A stretch of DNA of 64,000 nt from Nitrospira sp. (GTDB taxonomy: Bacteria; Nitrospirota; Nitrospiria; Nitrospirales; Nitrospiraceae). Position numbers and translations under genes: made by a program. The stretch is taken from contig JADJXO010000001.1 in the NCBI GenBank assembly GCA_016715825.1, positions 1,053,001 to 1,117,000 on the forward strand, given 5' to 3'. The notes under the pieces are model-generated. The model ran no database searches. It had not been told where the DNA came from and was given only the letters and a program-made list of their open reading frames with translations. Below, in pieces: positions 25,948 to 34,922 of the stretch (the stretch's first letter is position 1; every line of letters begins with the position of its first letter).

Positions 25948-26919
25948 ATGCATCTGAACGCTATGGATCGCCCATCGTTATTTATCACGCGTCTGTTGCC
26001 GCAAGCTGTGATGGACGCAATTCCTCAACGCTACCGAGTGCTGGCCGACTCAACCGATCGACCAACGACTGTACACGAGTTAGCACACGGGTTTTCCCAA
26101 GCCGACGCCGTGATCTGCACACTAGCCGACCGCATCGACGCCTCGGTCCTGTCCCAGGCCACCAAGCTGAAGATCGTCGCCAACTACGCCGTCGGTTACA
26201 ACAACATCGACCTGTCTGCCGCGGCTCAACGTGGCATCATCGTCACCAATACTCCAGACGTGTTGACCGATGCGACCGCCGACCTGACCTGGGCGCTGTT
26301 GCTGGCGGTTGCGAGGCGCGTGACTGAAGGGGACGCGTTGGTGCGAGCCGGCCGCTGGACGGGATGGGCTCCGACACAAATGCTGGGTACGGACCTTACA
26401 GGAAAAACGCTGGGCATTGTCGGGATGGGACGGATCGGCCAGGCTGTAGCGTACCGAGCAAGCGGCTTCCGGATGTCGGTACTCTATGCAGGGCGCCATG
26501 CCGTTTCAAGCCCTCCTGGTTTTTCCTGGACCTGGCAGCCACTGGATGCGGTGCTGACGCGTTCCGATTACCTTTCGCTTCATGTTCCGCTCACCGATAC
26601 CACTCGGCATCTGATCAGTCAACGCGAGCTCGCTCTGATGAAGCCGACGGCCTTTCTCATCAATACCTCGCGAGGACCGGTCATCGATGAGTCCGCCTTG
26701 CTCACCGCGCTCGAAGCAGGAACCATCGCCGGTGCAGGGCTGGATGTGTACGAGCACGAACCGGCCGTCCCCCCTGCTCTGTCCTCGCTGTCGAATGTGG
26801 TCCTTCTTCCCCATCTCGGATCTGCCACACTCGAGACACGTGTCCACATGGGGCTGATCTGTCTCGAAAATATTGCTGCGGCATTGGAAGGTCGAGCGGT
26901 TCCACATCGAGTGATCTGA
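25948..26919 (+). CDS. D-isomer-specific 2-hydroxyacid dehydrogenase
   Basis: A 323-residue cytoplasmic oxidoreductase resembling glyoxylate/hydroxypyruvate reductases and D-glycerate dehydrogenases. It has VGYNNIDLSAA near 82, the Rossmann motif GIVGMGRIGQA near 156-166, and the catalytic triad arginine (SRGPVID, about R242), glutamate (YEHEP, about E271) and histidine (LPHLGSAT, about H289). It interconverts a 2-keto acid and a D-2-hydroxyacid using NAD(P)H. An ATG at 25963 (MDRPSLF) is an alternative start; neither has a strong ribosome binding site. The divergent neighbour oxidises 2-hydroxyacids to the quinone pool, so the two may work on the same metabolite pair. Confidence 0.88.
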   Translation: MHLNAMDRPSLFITRLLPQAVMDAIPQRYRVLADSTDRPTTVHELAHGFSQADAVICTLADRIDASVLSQATKLKIVANYAVGYNNIDLSAAAQRGIIVTNTPDVLTDATADLTWALLLAVARRVTEGDALVRAGRWTGWAPTQMLGTDLTGKTLGIVGMGRIGQAVAYRASGFRMSVLYAGRHAVSSPPGFSWTWQPLDAVLTRSDYLSLHVPLTDTTRHLISQRELALMKPTAFLINTSRGPVIDESALLTALEAGTIAGAGLDVYEHEPAVPPALSSLSNVVLLPHLGSATLETRVHMGLICLENIAAALEGRAVPHRVI

Positions 26920-26945
26920 GGAGGGCTGAAGAGACGACTCCGCAT

Positions 26946-29054
26946 CTACGACGCATACCGAAACCCGACGTCCCCGCCTCCTTGCTTCCCTTTAAGTGCA
27001 GCCAACCGTTGGGGAACGTCATGAAACGAAGGAATGGATTGGAACGCATGTGCGGCCTTCTCCCACTGCTCTTCAGCTTCATACAGTAAGCCCAACTCAT
27101 ACCGTATAGCTTGCCCCTTGGCTCCCTCGCACCGTGGGTCAGCCAAGACCGTCTCCAGCCCACGAATGGCAAGCGCGATGTGATGACCTTCCTTGAGACA
27201 AACCGCCGTCATCAGTGCCGAATCGAGATAGAACGAATCGCTGTTCATCGACACCTGGAATTCTTCCTTCGCCGCTTCGTACAACCCCATGTTCTTATAC
27301 GCCACACCTAATGCATAGTGTGCTTCATAGTCTGGAGGAGCTGCTGCCACTTCTTTATTCGCCGCTTCAGATGGAGGGGATGGGAGGGACGGAGAGGTCG
27401 TCTGAATGGCGGATGCCGCGACACCTGACTTTTCTGGGAATGGAATCGGTCCCGACCCCACCTGTGATTCATGTCCCCCGTCTTTTTGCGCAGAAGGCAC
27501 CTTGCTACTTGTCGTTAGCTGAACAGGTTGGCTTTCCTCTGGGCGTGGATTTGCCGATACCTTTGTCGCGGTCTTCGGAACGTGTGGCGACCTCGGAGGT
27601 GGAGCGCTACCTGGTGTCGGATGGCTTTCTTGAACCGGGGGTGTCTTGACTGAGTTGGCTCCAGGATCCTTGGCAAAGGGATTCACGTCGTCCGGTTCCG
27701 CCCCTGCCAGCGAAAATCCCTGCACGTCTTCCGTCACCCCCTGGAGACCGCTCGGGCAACTGTGCTGTACTCCACTGTCAGGCGACTCACCGCTCACATC
27801 TAGGGCGGAACTGCCGTTCTGCAACGCATCGTGCACAGACGTAGTCTGGAGGGGTTCTGCTGGTTCTCCCGTCGTACCTCCATGTATCTTTGCCGCCAAC
27901 TGATTCACGAATGTCTCATCGGCAGAGAGGGCCTTTACCTTTTCAAAGAGCTCTTCGTGCAGGCTTTCCATACCTGGTTCAGGATGTTCCAAGAGCAGTT
28001 CGACCGCTTTGGCATACTGCAGGGCGGCTCCACCATGATCTCCCTTTTCCTCGAACAACTCACCCATGAGCTCGAGCAACGGCACCGAGTTCGGCTCTGC
28101 AGACAGAAACTCCTGAATCAACGATTCAGCTAGCCCCAGATCATGGGCACGTAGCGCCGCACCCGCTAAGAATCGATATTCCCCCAACGCGACTTGGACG
28201 TCGCCTCGTTGCAAATGCAATCGAGCCAGAAGCTGACAGACTTGCGGATTGCCCGGTTCCCGCGTGAGTATCTGGTTGAGGATCGCTTCCGCACCCTCAT
28301 ATTGCTTCTCCTCGATACGCCGCATGGCTTCGGTCAAGAGGTCGGGCGGCTCCGACGATTTTTGCCCACCCCCTGCTGGGGAACTTGGTTTGATCGCCTT
28401 CACTGCGCCGATTCCACCTTTCTCTAAGCTGTCGACGAACTGCGCCGCTTCGCTATTTGCAGGATCGATTCGAAGAACGGCCAGATAGGCGTCTTTCGCC
28501 TCATCGTACCGCCCTTGCGCCGACCGCTCACGGCCGAGTTGGAGATACACCTTGGTCGCTTCATCCTGTTGGTTTTCCTGAACACAGAGTTCTGCAACAC
28601 GCTGTTGTGCGTTGAGATTTGAAGGATCTTGCGTAACGATTTTCCTATAGATCTCGAGTGCGTCTTTCCCTCGACGCTCCTTCAAGTAGTACTTCCCCAG
28701 CGTGAGATAGTCTTGAACCGCGCTGCTGATGAGTCCTCGTTCGACATTCAGGTCACCGAGATGGCGATACACTTCATAACGCGTGGGGTCACACTTGAGG
28801 ACTTTTTTGAACGCGGCGATAGCCTTGAGCGTCGCACCCTCCGCTCGAAATGCCGATGCCGCTTGAAGGAAGGCCGTGGCAGCTTCTCCAGGAACGTTCC
28901 GCTTGAGGTGTAAATCTCCGATAGAATTATGGATACTCCCGTCGCCTGGAAGTTCCGTGGCTAATTTCTTCCATTCGGCGATGGCCGCTTCGAACTGTCC
29001 ACGAGAAGCGAGGAGCTGAGCTTGCTGAAGAACGCGACTTCGATCCGGTGGCAC
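26946..29054 (-). CDS. TPR-repeat protein
   Basis: A protein of about 700 residues built from tetratricopeptide repeats. At least eight TPR-like units lie in residues 10-390 (for example AIAEWKKLATELPGD, AIAAFKKVLKCDP, ALEIYRKIVTQDP, AKDAYLAVLRIDP). A proline/serine/threonine-rich linker of about 180 residues follows, then two or three more TPR units near the C-terminus (AHYALGVAYKNMGLYEAAKEEF in one region). TPR arrays act as protein-interaction scaffolds. The GTG start was chosen because GGAGGAGG lies eight bases upstream; a TTG 33 bases further out is also open. There is no signal peptide or membrane helix. Its partners are unknown; it is convergent with the 2-hydroxyacid dehydrogenase. 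Confidence 0.82.
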   Translation of the reverse strand: MPPDRSRVLQQAQLLASRGQFEAAIAEWKKLATELPGDGSIHNSIGDLHLKRNVPGEAATAFLQAASAFRAEGATLKAIAAFKKVLKCDPTRYEVYRHLGDLNVERGLISSAVQDYLTLGKYYLKERRGKDALEIYRKIVTQDPSNLNAQQRVAELCVQENQQDEATKVYLQLGRERSAQGRYDEAKDAYLAVLRIDPANSEAAQFVDSLEKGGIGAVKAIKPSSPAGGGQKSSEPPDLLTEAMRRIEEKQYEGAEAILNQILTREPGNPQVCQLLARLHLQRGDVQVALGEYRFLAGAALRAHDLGLAESLIQEFLSAEPNSVPLLELMGELFEEKGDHGGAALQYAKAVELLLEHPEPGMESLHEELFEKVKALSADETFVNQLAAKIHGGTTGEPAEPLQTTSVHDALQNGSSALDVSGESPDSGVQHSCPSGLQGVTEDVQGFSLAGAEPDDVNPFAKDPGANSVKTPPVQESHPTPGSAPPPRSPHVPKTATKVSANPRPEESQPVQLTTSSKVPSAQKDGGHESQVGSGPIPFPEKSGVAASAIQTTSPSLPSPPSEAANKEVAAAPPDYEAHYALGVAYKNMGLYEAAKEEFQVSMNSDSFYLDSALMTAVCLKEGHHIALAIRGLETVLADPRCEGAKGQAIRYELGLLYEAEEQWEKAAHAFQSIPSFHDVPQRLAALKGKQGGGDVGFRYAS

Positions 29055-29218
29055 GACTATTTCCTCCTCCACAATCGGAACAGCCAAACGCTAACAGTCG
29101 CAATGAGTTTTGTCTAGGAAATGGGAGAATCAGACAACGGTCTGGAGCAGCGGAAGAGACGGTGCCTCCCGTTCGGAGGACCGGCCCTTCCGCCAAACAC
29201 GAGGAGAACTATTTCTGT

Positions 29219-29437
29219 TTAGGATGCGGCGATCACCGACTTAAGCACGTTGGCCGCTTGAGGCCCCTTGGCTCCCTGCACAATATCAAACTCCACGTTT
29301 TCACCCTCTTTGAGTGTCTTGAAACCATCCCCCTGTAACGCAGAGTAATGTACGAAGACATCTTCTCCGCTATCGAGGCGGATGAACCCAAACCCCTTTC
29401 GATCGTTGAACCACTTGACCGTTCCTTTTGTTTTCAC
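29219..29437 (-). CDS. cspA: Cold-shock domain protein
   Basis: A 72-residue single cold-shock domain, an RNA chaperone binding single-stranded nucleic acid. RNP1 is KGFGFI and RNP2 is VFVHYSA, with the usual [11 protein letters not shown] beginning and [16 protein letters not shown] end. The GTG start was selected because AAGGAGGG lies six bases upstream; upstream in-frame codons lack similarity. The leader may be long, since a TTGACA box sits about 210 bases upstream, which would match the long 5' untranslated region typical of cold-shock genes. It is divergent from lptF. Confidence 0.92.
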   Translation of the reverse strand: MKTKGTVKWFNDRKGFGFIRLDSGEDVFVHYSALQGDGFKTLKEGENVEFDIVQGAKGPQAANVLKSVIAAS

Positions 29438-29644
29438 AGAAACCCTCCTTTTTTTCAGCAACAACCGGCACTTAGCGAAGTTCAATCGGTGAACGTATAG
29501 CGCTGCTCAATGCACAATGTGAAGATAGACAGGACGATAATTCGGCTGGTCGAATGGACGGGAACCTGCAGGAGTGATGCATCGCTCACGGAACCCATCA
29601 TTTCAGAGGAAAGTCGCGCAGCATGTAACATAGGGTTGGGGTTC

Positions 29645-29650
29645 TGTCAA
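29645..29650 (-). promoter_or_regulatory. Candidate -35 box for the cold-shock gene
   Basis: A perfect TTGACA on the - strand. A weak -10-like TTACAT/TACATG follows 16-17 bases downstream. It would give a leader of about 180 bases before the cold-shock start. The -10 match is poor, so this is a tentative call. Confidence 0.3.
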
Positions 29651-29667
29651 GCGAATCTTCGCTGAGC

Positions 29668-30831
29668 GTGATTTCTCCTGTGTTTACAAGGAAGAGTGAC
29701 TTCCCTATAGTGAGTGACATTTCCTCGACCAGAGATCTTGTGATCCTACGAACGCTCCTCGACCGCTACATTTTCACGGAACTTCTTTCTCCCTTCGGCC
29801 TCAGCCTGGGCGCGCTCTGTTTTGTGATGTTAACGAGGGAGCTCCTCCGGCTTGTCGAGTTGCTCGTCTCCAAAGGCGTAGGATTCTTGGCTGTCCTGAA
29901 AGTAATTGCGATGCTGCTCCCTTCCGGTCTGGTGCTCACCTTACCTATCGCAGGCCTGATCGCGTCGATTACGGCATTCGGTCGACTGTCGTTCGATAAA
30001 GAATTGGTCGCCATGCGTGCAGCCGGACTCAGTCTGCTGCGTCTTTCACAGCCGGTGCTTCTTTTTTCTATATTCGTCTGTACGCTGACACTGGTGTTAT
30101 CCCAATGGGGACAGCCATGGAGTTCGCTGAATCTGAAGAAAGTCGCCCTCAACCTACTGAAAGACCAACTCGTCTTGGCCCTGGAGCAAGGCACCTTCAA
30201 CGAACCGATTCCCCGCATGATGATCTACGTTCCAGAGAGCGAGCCTGGTCAGCCTCAGGACGGCATCTTCATCTCCGACGAACGTCTGCCCGAGGAGCCT
30301 CGAGTCATCGTGGCGCAGCAGTACCATGTATTTATGGATTCCGCACACGATCACGTCGCACTACGATTGATCAATGGCACGATCCATACCCGACCTCGAG
30401 AGGACGACCAGTACCGGGAGATCGCCTTTGCCCAATATGACATCAAGATTAATCTGAACCTCAGCAGCTACGCAGCCACAGAGGAACGTCCGTCCTATGA
30501 TCAAATCATGGCACGCCTGGCTGAAACGGATGGCAAAGATGCGGGTGCTCTTCGACGTCTGATGGAATATTACAAAGATCTGGCATTCCCGACCGCTTCC
30601 CTCGTATTCTGCTTACTCGGAGTGCCGGTCGGCATTGTGTCCAAGCGATCTGGTCGTGTCGGTGGATTTGCAGTCGGTGTGGGGATCATCATTGCCTTCT
30701 ATGTGCTCAATGTCGGCTGTGATTTCTTGGTGACCGCTCTTGTTCTTCATCCATTCTTCGGTGCCTGGCTCCCCAACATCATCTTTATGGTGATCACGGT
30801 GGTCATGTTCGTGCGGATGAGCAGACAATAA
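29668..30831 (+). CDS. lptF: LPS export permease LptF
   Basis: An inner-membrane permease of the YjgP/YjgQ family that forms the LptB2FG complex extracting lipopolysaccharide from the inner membrane. It has the expected pattern: helices near residues 35-130, a periplasmic beta-jellyroll domain about 150-285 (MMIYVPESEPGQPQDGIFISDE belongs to it), then three C-terminal helices. Conserved LDRYIF and FGRLSFDKELVAMRAAG are visible. Only GTG starts are available; 29668 gives the longest frame, while GTG codons at 29710 and 29740 place the start closer to LDRYIF as in other LptF proteins. No ribosome binding site settles it. Four bases separate it from lptG. Confidence 0.88.
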   Translation: MISPVFTRKSDFPIVSDISSTRDLVILRTLLDRYIFTELLSPFGLSLGALCFVMLTRELLRLVELLVSKGVGFLAVLKVIAMLLPSGLVLTLPIAGLIASITAFGRLSFDKELVAMRAAGLSLLRLSQPVLLFSIFVCTLTLVLSQWGQPWSSLNLKKVALNLLKDQLVLALEQGTFNEPIPRMMIYVPESEPGQPQDGIFISDERLPEEPRVIVAQQYHVFMDSAHDHVALRLINGTIHTRPREDDQYREIAFAQYDIKINLNLSSYAATEERPSYDQIMARLAETDGKDAGALRRLMEYYKDLAFPTASLVFCLLGVPVGIVSKRSGRVGGFAVGVGIIIAFYVLNVGCDFLVTALVLHPFFGAWLPNIIFMVITVVMFVRMSRQ

Positions 30832-30835
30832 CGCC

Positions 30836-31927
30836 ATGACCATTTTGTTTCGCTATATCCTTCGCGAATTTTCAAAAATCTTCGGCATGTGTTTTGCCGG
30901 TCTGGTCACCATTTACCTCGTGATTGATTTTTTCGAGAAGGTCCGCCGCTTTCTTCGGTACGAATCCGGTATTCTTCCCATCCTGACCTACTTTGCCTTG
31001 AAAGTTCCTGCGATTTCATTTCAAGTGGCTCCGTTTGCCGTACTGGTTTCAACTCTGTTGACGCTTGGCCTCCTCATGCGAAGCAACGAAATTACCGCCA
31101 TGCGCAGCTGTGGAATCAGTTTGCTCTGGATGTCATCCCCTTTTCTTCTCTTCGCCAGTGGCATCTCCATGGTGCTCCTCGCCTTCAGTTCGACCGTCAT
31201 TCCGCTGGCATCGGAGAAGGCGGAAGAAGTTCGAGTAATCCAAATCGAACAGAAGCCGGCACCCATCACTAACCAGGCCGTCCAGCCTTGGGCGCGCATC
31301 AGCGCCACCGCCCTCATGAAAATCAGTGAAATCGACACCACCGGTATGACTGTGCGAGGAGTACGGCTTTTTTATTTTCGTTCCCCCTTTCAACTCGAAC
31401 GGCTCACCGAAGCAGAGGAAGCCCGGTACACTCCGAACGGGTGGCTTCTGCTAAACGGCCATCATCGCCAGATTGTTGATGACAACACCGCCGAGCTAGT
31501 CCAGTTCACCGAGCAGCTGATCACGATCCCCCTTATTCCTGACGATTTTTCCAGTTCGCTCATCGGAAACTCGGAAACCATGACGTTTCGCGAGATACAA
31601 GATTACCTCGGGCGTTTCCAGCATGAAGGTTTTTCTTTTGCCCGCTTGCTGACCGACTACCATGGCCGTGTGGCATCTCCGCTGGTCACCGTCGTGATGG
31701 TGATCGTAGGCATTGCCTTAAGCCTTCGGCGGAGTGGAGTGCGTGGAGGCAGCATGGCGGTGGGAATCGGACAGGCGTTCATCGTGGGGTTTTGCTACTG
31801 GACGACCAACGCGGTCGCGATTGCACTGGGACGAGGGGGAGCGCTGGCTCCCATGCTGGCTGGGTGGATGGCTAACGCCGTCTTCTTGAGCTTTGGGCTC
31901 TACCTCTTGTTGAAAGTTCGCCATTGA
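30836..31927 (+). CDS. lptG: LPS export permease LptG
   Basis: A 363-residue partner permease of LptF. It has an amphipathic start (MTILFRYILREFSKIFGM), helices to about residue 130, a periplasmic domain about 135-265, and three C-terminal helices ending LGLYLLLKVRH-like (SFGLYLLLKVRH). The conserved cytoplasmic coupling segment RSNEITAMRSCGISLLWMS lies near 80-100. Immediate proximity to lptF indicates translational coupling. Neither lptB, lptC nor lptA lies in the window, so the rest of the export machine must be encoded elsewhere. Confidence 0.9.
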   Translation: MTILFRYILREFSKIFGMCFAGLVTIYLVIDFFEKVRRFLRYESGILPILTYFALKVPAISFQVAPFAVLVSTLLTLGLLMRSNEITAMRSCGISLLWMSSPFLLFASGISMVLLAFSSTVIPLASEKAEEVRVIQIEQKPAPITNQAVQPWARISATALMKISEIDTTGMTVRGVRLFYFRSPFQLERLTEAEEARYTPNGWLLLNGHHRQIVDDNTAELVQFTEQLITIPLIPDDFSSSLIGNSETMTFREIQDYLGRFQHEGFSFARLLTDYHGRVASPLVTVVMVIVGIALSLRRSGVRGGSMAVGIGQAFIVGFCYWTTNAVAIALGRGGALAPMLAGWMANAVFLSFGLYLLLKVRH

Positions 31928-32006
31928 ACTATGGTTTCCTAGTTGACTCAGTTCTGGTCTTCCGGTAAGAAAGGCGCCGGAGCCGCCCATTGAAGGAGGA
32001 ACGATC

Positions 32007-33263
32007 ATGGTCTCGCGCGTAGTGATTACCGGTCTCGGAGTGGTGTCTCCTATTGGAATCGGGGTCAGTGAATTTTGGAAGTCGGCTCTTGCCGGGCGAT
32101 CGGGAATTACGGCGATCCCGTCACTTGGGTGGTTTCCGATGTCCGGATATCGCTCACAGGTGGCCGGCCAAGTCCACAACTTCGCGCCGGAGCAATATCT
32201 CACTCCCACACAAGCCAGTCGCGTAGATCGCTACGCGCAATTTTCCTTAGTTGCGACCAAAGAGGCGCTCACCGATGCCGATCTCAACATGGCCAAAGAA
32301 GCTCCTCATCGAGTCGGTGTGATTGTTGGAGCTGGGATGGGCGGCATGGTGATGGGAGAACGAGAGATCACCCAACTCTTTGAGACCCAGCGACCGCATC
32401 GCGTACACCCCAATTTCATTCCGACCATCACATTGAACTCTGCCTCCGGTATTGTTGCCATGGCCCACGGTGCAAAGGGACCGAATCTCACCATCTCGAC
32501 GGCGTGCTCTTCGAGCGCTCATGCTCTTGGCCAAGCCTTACACTGTATTCGCACCGGCCAGGCCGATGTGGTCATTGCAGTCGGAGCTGATGCCAGCATC
32601 ACGCCATTGGTCTTTGCCGGCTTCTGCTCCTTGCGTGCGCTCTCGAGTGAATTCAACAATGCTCCCGAGCGAGCCTCACGGCCCTTCGATCGACGCCGTG
32701 ACGGCTTCGTGATGGGGGAAGGATCGGCTGCCTTGATTGTCGAGTCTTGGGCGCATGCCAAGAAGCGGAAGGCGAGAGTCTATGCTGAGCTGGCAGGATA
32801 TGCAGCGACTAGCGAAGCCTATCATATGGTGATCCCGCAGGAAGATGGCCAGGAAATTTGCACGACGATGAAAATCGGTCTGAAGTCGGCCGGCATCAGC
32901 GCAGATCAGGTGGACTATATTAATGCGCACGCAACCTCCACCACGATCGGCGATGCTGTTGAGACCAAGGCCATTAGAGCAATGTTTAAGAGTCGCGCAG
33001 ATAAGATTGCCGTCAATGCCACCAAGTCGCTTGTTGGTCACACCTTAGGTGCGGCTGGAGCGATCGGAGCAGTGGCAACGACCCTTTCCATTCATTCTGG
33101 ACAAATTCACCCGACCGCCAACTATGAGGAACCTGATCCGGACTGCCAATTGGCCGGGATTCGGCAGGCTGTCCAGGAACGAAAGATCCGCTATGCGCTT
33201 TTGAACGCATTCGGGTTCGGCAGCAACAATGCCACCGTCGTCTTTAAGAAATTCGTCGCCTAG
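32007..33263 (+). CDS. fabF: Beta-ketoacyl-ACP synthase II (KAS II type)
   Basis: A 418-residue condensing enzyme that elongates acyl-ACP with malonyl-ACP. The active-site cysteine lies in ISTACSSSAH (C167), the histidines in NAHATST (H308) and VGHTLGAAGA (H345), with the lysine of ATKSLVG at 340. The ATG has a strong GGAGGA site six bases upstream. Downstream lie an acyl carrier protein and lpxD, which uses 3-hydroxyacyl-ACP. The three may therefore form a dedicated supply line for lipid A or a special acyl chain, with lptFG in front for export. A specialised rather than housekeeping role is inferred from this context. Confidence 0.9.
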   Translation: MVSRVVITGLGVVSPIGIGVSEFWKSALAGRSGITAIPSLGWFPMSGYRSQVAGQVHNFAPEQYLTPTQASRVDRYAQFSLVATKEALTDADLNMAKEAPHRVGVIVGAGMGGMVMGEREITQLFETQRPHRVHPNFIPTITLNSASGIVAMAHGAKGPNLTISTACSSSAHALGQALHCIRTGQADVVIAVGADASITPLVFAGFCSLRALSSEFNNAPERASRPFDRRRDGFVMGEGSAALIVESWAHAKKRKARVYAELAGYAATSEAYHMVIPQEDGQEICTTMKIGLKSAGISADQVDYINAHATSTTIGDAVETKAIRAMFKSRADKIAVNATKSLVGHTLGAAGAIGAVATTLSIHSGQIHPTANYEEPDPDCQLAGIRQAVQERKIRYALLNAFGFGSNNATVVFKKFVA

Positions 33264-33341
33264 GAACCCATTGAACGATATTGAGGCCTCTCACACCAGT
33301 TCAGCTGAGAAGAGCCTCATGCCACTGAAGGAGCACTCATA

Positions 33342-33821
33342 ATGACTGAACGGATCGACCCCCAGATCACTGAAAAGATCGTGCATGCGCTGGCCAGCTA
33401 TCTCAAACGAGACCCTGCGTCGATTACCGAGGCTCATCATTTACGGGATGATCTTGGTCTTGATTCAGTGGCCGTCATCGAACTACTCTTCGAGATTGAA
33501 GAGCGGTTTAAACTTCAGATTCCGGACCAGGACCTTCCGGGACTGAGTACCGTGGGATCTGTGGCCGCGTACGTCCAGCTACGTCTCGCCGAATCTTCCG
33601 ATACTTCTAAGGCTAAATCTCCCAAGCCGGCGACAGCCTCCACGAAGTCGGGATCGAAAAAATCGGCCCCATCCCGATCGACATCGGGAAAATCCGCTGC
33701 AACAAAAAAATCGGCTTCCTCCAAATCAGCACCTGTGAAACGCACCTCCCTCTCGGTGAAGAAACCCAAAGCCATGTCGTCTACCGCTTCAAAAACAAAG
33801 AAAAAGGTTGGAGCCCGATGA
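33342..33821 (+). CDS. Acyl carrier protein with lysine/serine-rich tail
   Basis: A 159-residue protein. Residues 1-85 are an acyl carrier domain with the phosphopantetheine site DDLGLDSVAVIELLF (serine 42). The remaining 70 or so residues are a low-complexity tail rich in Lys, Ser, Ala, Thr and Pro with repeated KKSA/KSA units, resembling histone H1 or bacterial nucleoid-associated tails. Ordinary ACPs are acidic and end near residue 80. The ATG has AAGGAG eight bases upstream, and the stop overlaps the lpxD start by four bases, so the tail is not a run-on artefact. The domain likely serves FabF and LpxD; the tail could bind membrane phosphate or nucleic acid. Confidence 0.85.
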   Translation: MTERIDPQITEKIVHALASYLKRDPASITEAHHLRDDLGLDSVAVIELLFEIEERFKLQIPDQDLPGLSTVGSVAAYVQLRLAESSDTSKAKSPKPATASTKSGSKKSAPSRSTSGKSAATKKSASSKSAPVKRTSLSVKKPKAMSSTASKTKKKVGAR

Positions 33822-34918
33822 GCGCCCCTCAGCTACCTACGCCAATCACACTGGCGCAGATCCATCAGGTTGTCGGCGGTACGATCCATGGAAACGACCA
33901 GACACAGATCTTCGGCCTCACGAGCGTGGGTCATGCCAACCCGCAAGCCCTCTCATTTGTGACGAACGAGAAAATGGCTAAGGCAGCATCCAATCTGGCA
34001 GTTGCGGCGCTGTTGGTTCATCGACATCAGCCGGATCTCCCAGTCCCGCAAATCGTCGTTGACAATCCAATGCTGGCCTTTGCACAGGTTGCACAAAACT
34101 TCTTTGTTCGTACCCCGGCTCCTCGAGGCATTGCCGAACAGGTCACCCAGGGTTCCGATGTACGGATAGGAACCGATCCTTCTATCTGGCCGTTCGTCAC
34201 GCTCGGCGATCGGGTCACCCTCGGCGATCGGGTCACCCTCTACCCAGGAGTCTTCCTGGGATCCGATGTCACAATTGGAGACGACTGTACCCTCTATCCC
34301 AATGTCGTGGTGCGCGAAGGCTGTTCACTCGGTGCGCGAGTGATCATCCACAGCGGAACCGTCATCGGAGCGGACGGATTTGGGTATGTGCAGCATCACG
34401 GTCAGCATCACAAAATCCCCCAACTCGGAGGCGTGACTATTGAGGACGACGTTGAGCTGGGCGCCAACGTTACGATTGACCGGGCGACATTCGGACTGAC
34501 TCTGGTCAAGCGGGGCACGAAAGTGGACAATCTGGTTCAAATCGCCCACAACGTGACTGTGGGAGAGCACTGCATTCTTGTGGCACAAGTCGGAATTGCC
34601 GGCAGTACGACGATCGGCCGTCATGTCATGATCGGTGGCCAAGCCGGTCTTTCCGACCATCTGACCATCGGAGATCAAGTGCTGATTGCCGCGAAATCAG
34701 GGGTCAATCGAAGCGTTGAATCCAATCAGATCGTCGGCGGCATTCCTGCGATGCCGAGAGAAAAAGCTCTCAAGGTACAAGGAGCCATTTTCCAACTGCC
34801 TGAGTTGAAACAACTCGTGAGAAATTTGGAAGAGCGTGTGGCAACGCTCGAAGCACGCGTGCAAAAAGCGCCACGACGACCTGCTCAACCGAGGGGAACC
34901 CGTTCCAAAAAGAGATAA
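33818..34918 (+). CDS. lpxD: UDP-3-O-acylglucosamine N-acyltransferase
   Basis: A 366-residue trimeric acyltransferase adding a 3-hydroxyacyl chain to UDP-3-O-acyl-glucosamine in lipid A synthesis. An N-terminal uridine-binding domain (about 1-105) precedes a left-handed beta-helix of hexapeptide repeats (VTIGDD, VRIGTD, TTIGRH and others) and a C-terminal helix (LPELKQLVRNLEERVATLEARV, one helix) with a basic tail. The catalytic histidine is expected in NLVQIAHNV, near residue 247. A perfect 18-base tandem duplication near residue 130 adds one helix rung. The start overlaps the acyl carrier gene (ATGA). Confidence 0.93.
   Translation: MSAPQLPTPITLAQIHQVVGGTIHGNDQTQIFGLTSVGHANPQALSFVTNEKMAKAASNLAVAALLVHRHQPDLPVPQIVVDNPMLAFAQVAQNFFVRTPAPRGIAEQVTQGSDVRIGTDPSIWPFVTLGDRVTLGDRVTLYPGVFLGSDVTIGDDCTLYPNVVVREGCSLGARVIIHSGTVIGADGFGYVQHHGQHHKIPQLGGVTIEDDVELGANVTIDRATFGLTLVKRGTKVDNLVQIAHNVTVGEHCILVAQVGIAGSTTIGRHVMIGGQAGLSDHLTIGDQVLIAAKSGVNRSVESNQIVGGIPAMPREKALKVQGAIFQLPELKQLVRNLEERVATLEARVQKAPRRPAQPRGTRSKKR
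34202..34237 (+). repeat. Perfect 18-bp tandem duplication inside lpxD
   Basis: CTCGGCGATCGGGTCACC occurs twice, head to tail, without a mismatch. It encodes the doubled hexapeptide LGDRVT-LGDRVT in the beta-helix. Because the unit is 18 bases, the frame is kept and exactly one hexapeptide is added. The lack of any synonymous difference indicates a recent event. Confidence 0.9.
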
Positions 34919-34922
34919 GGTC

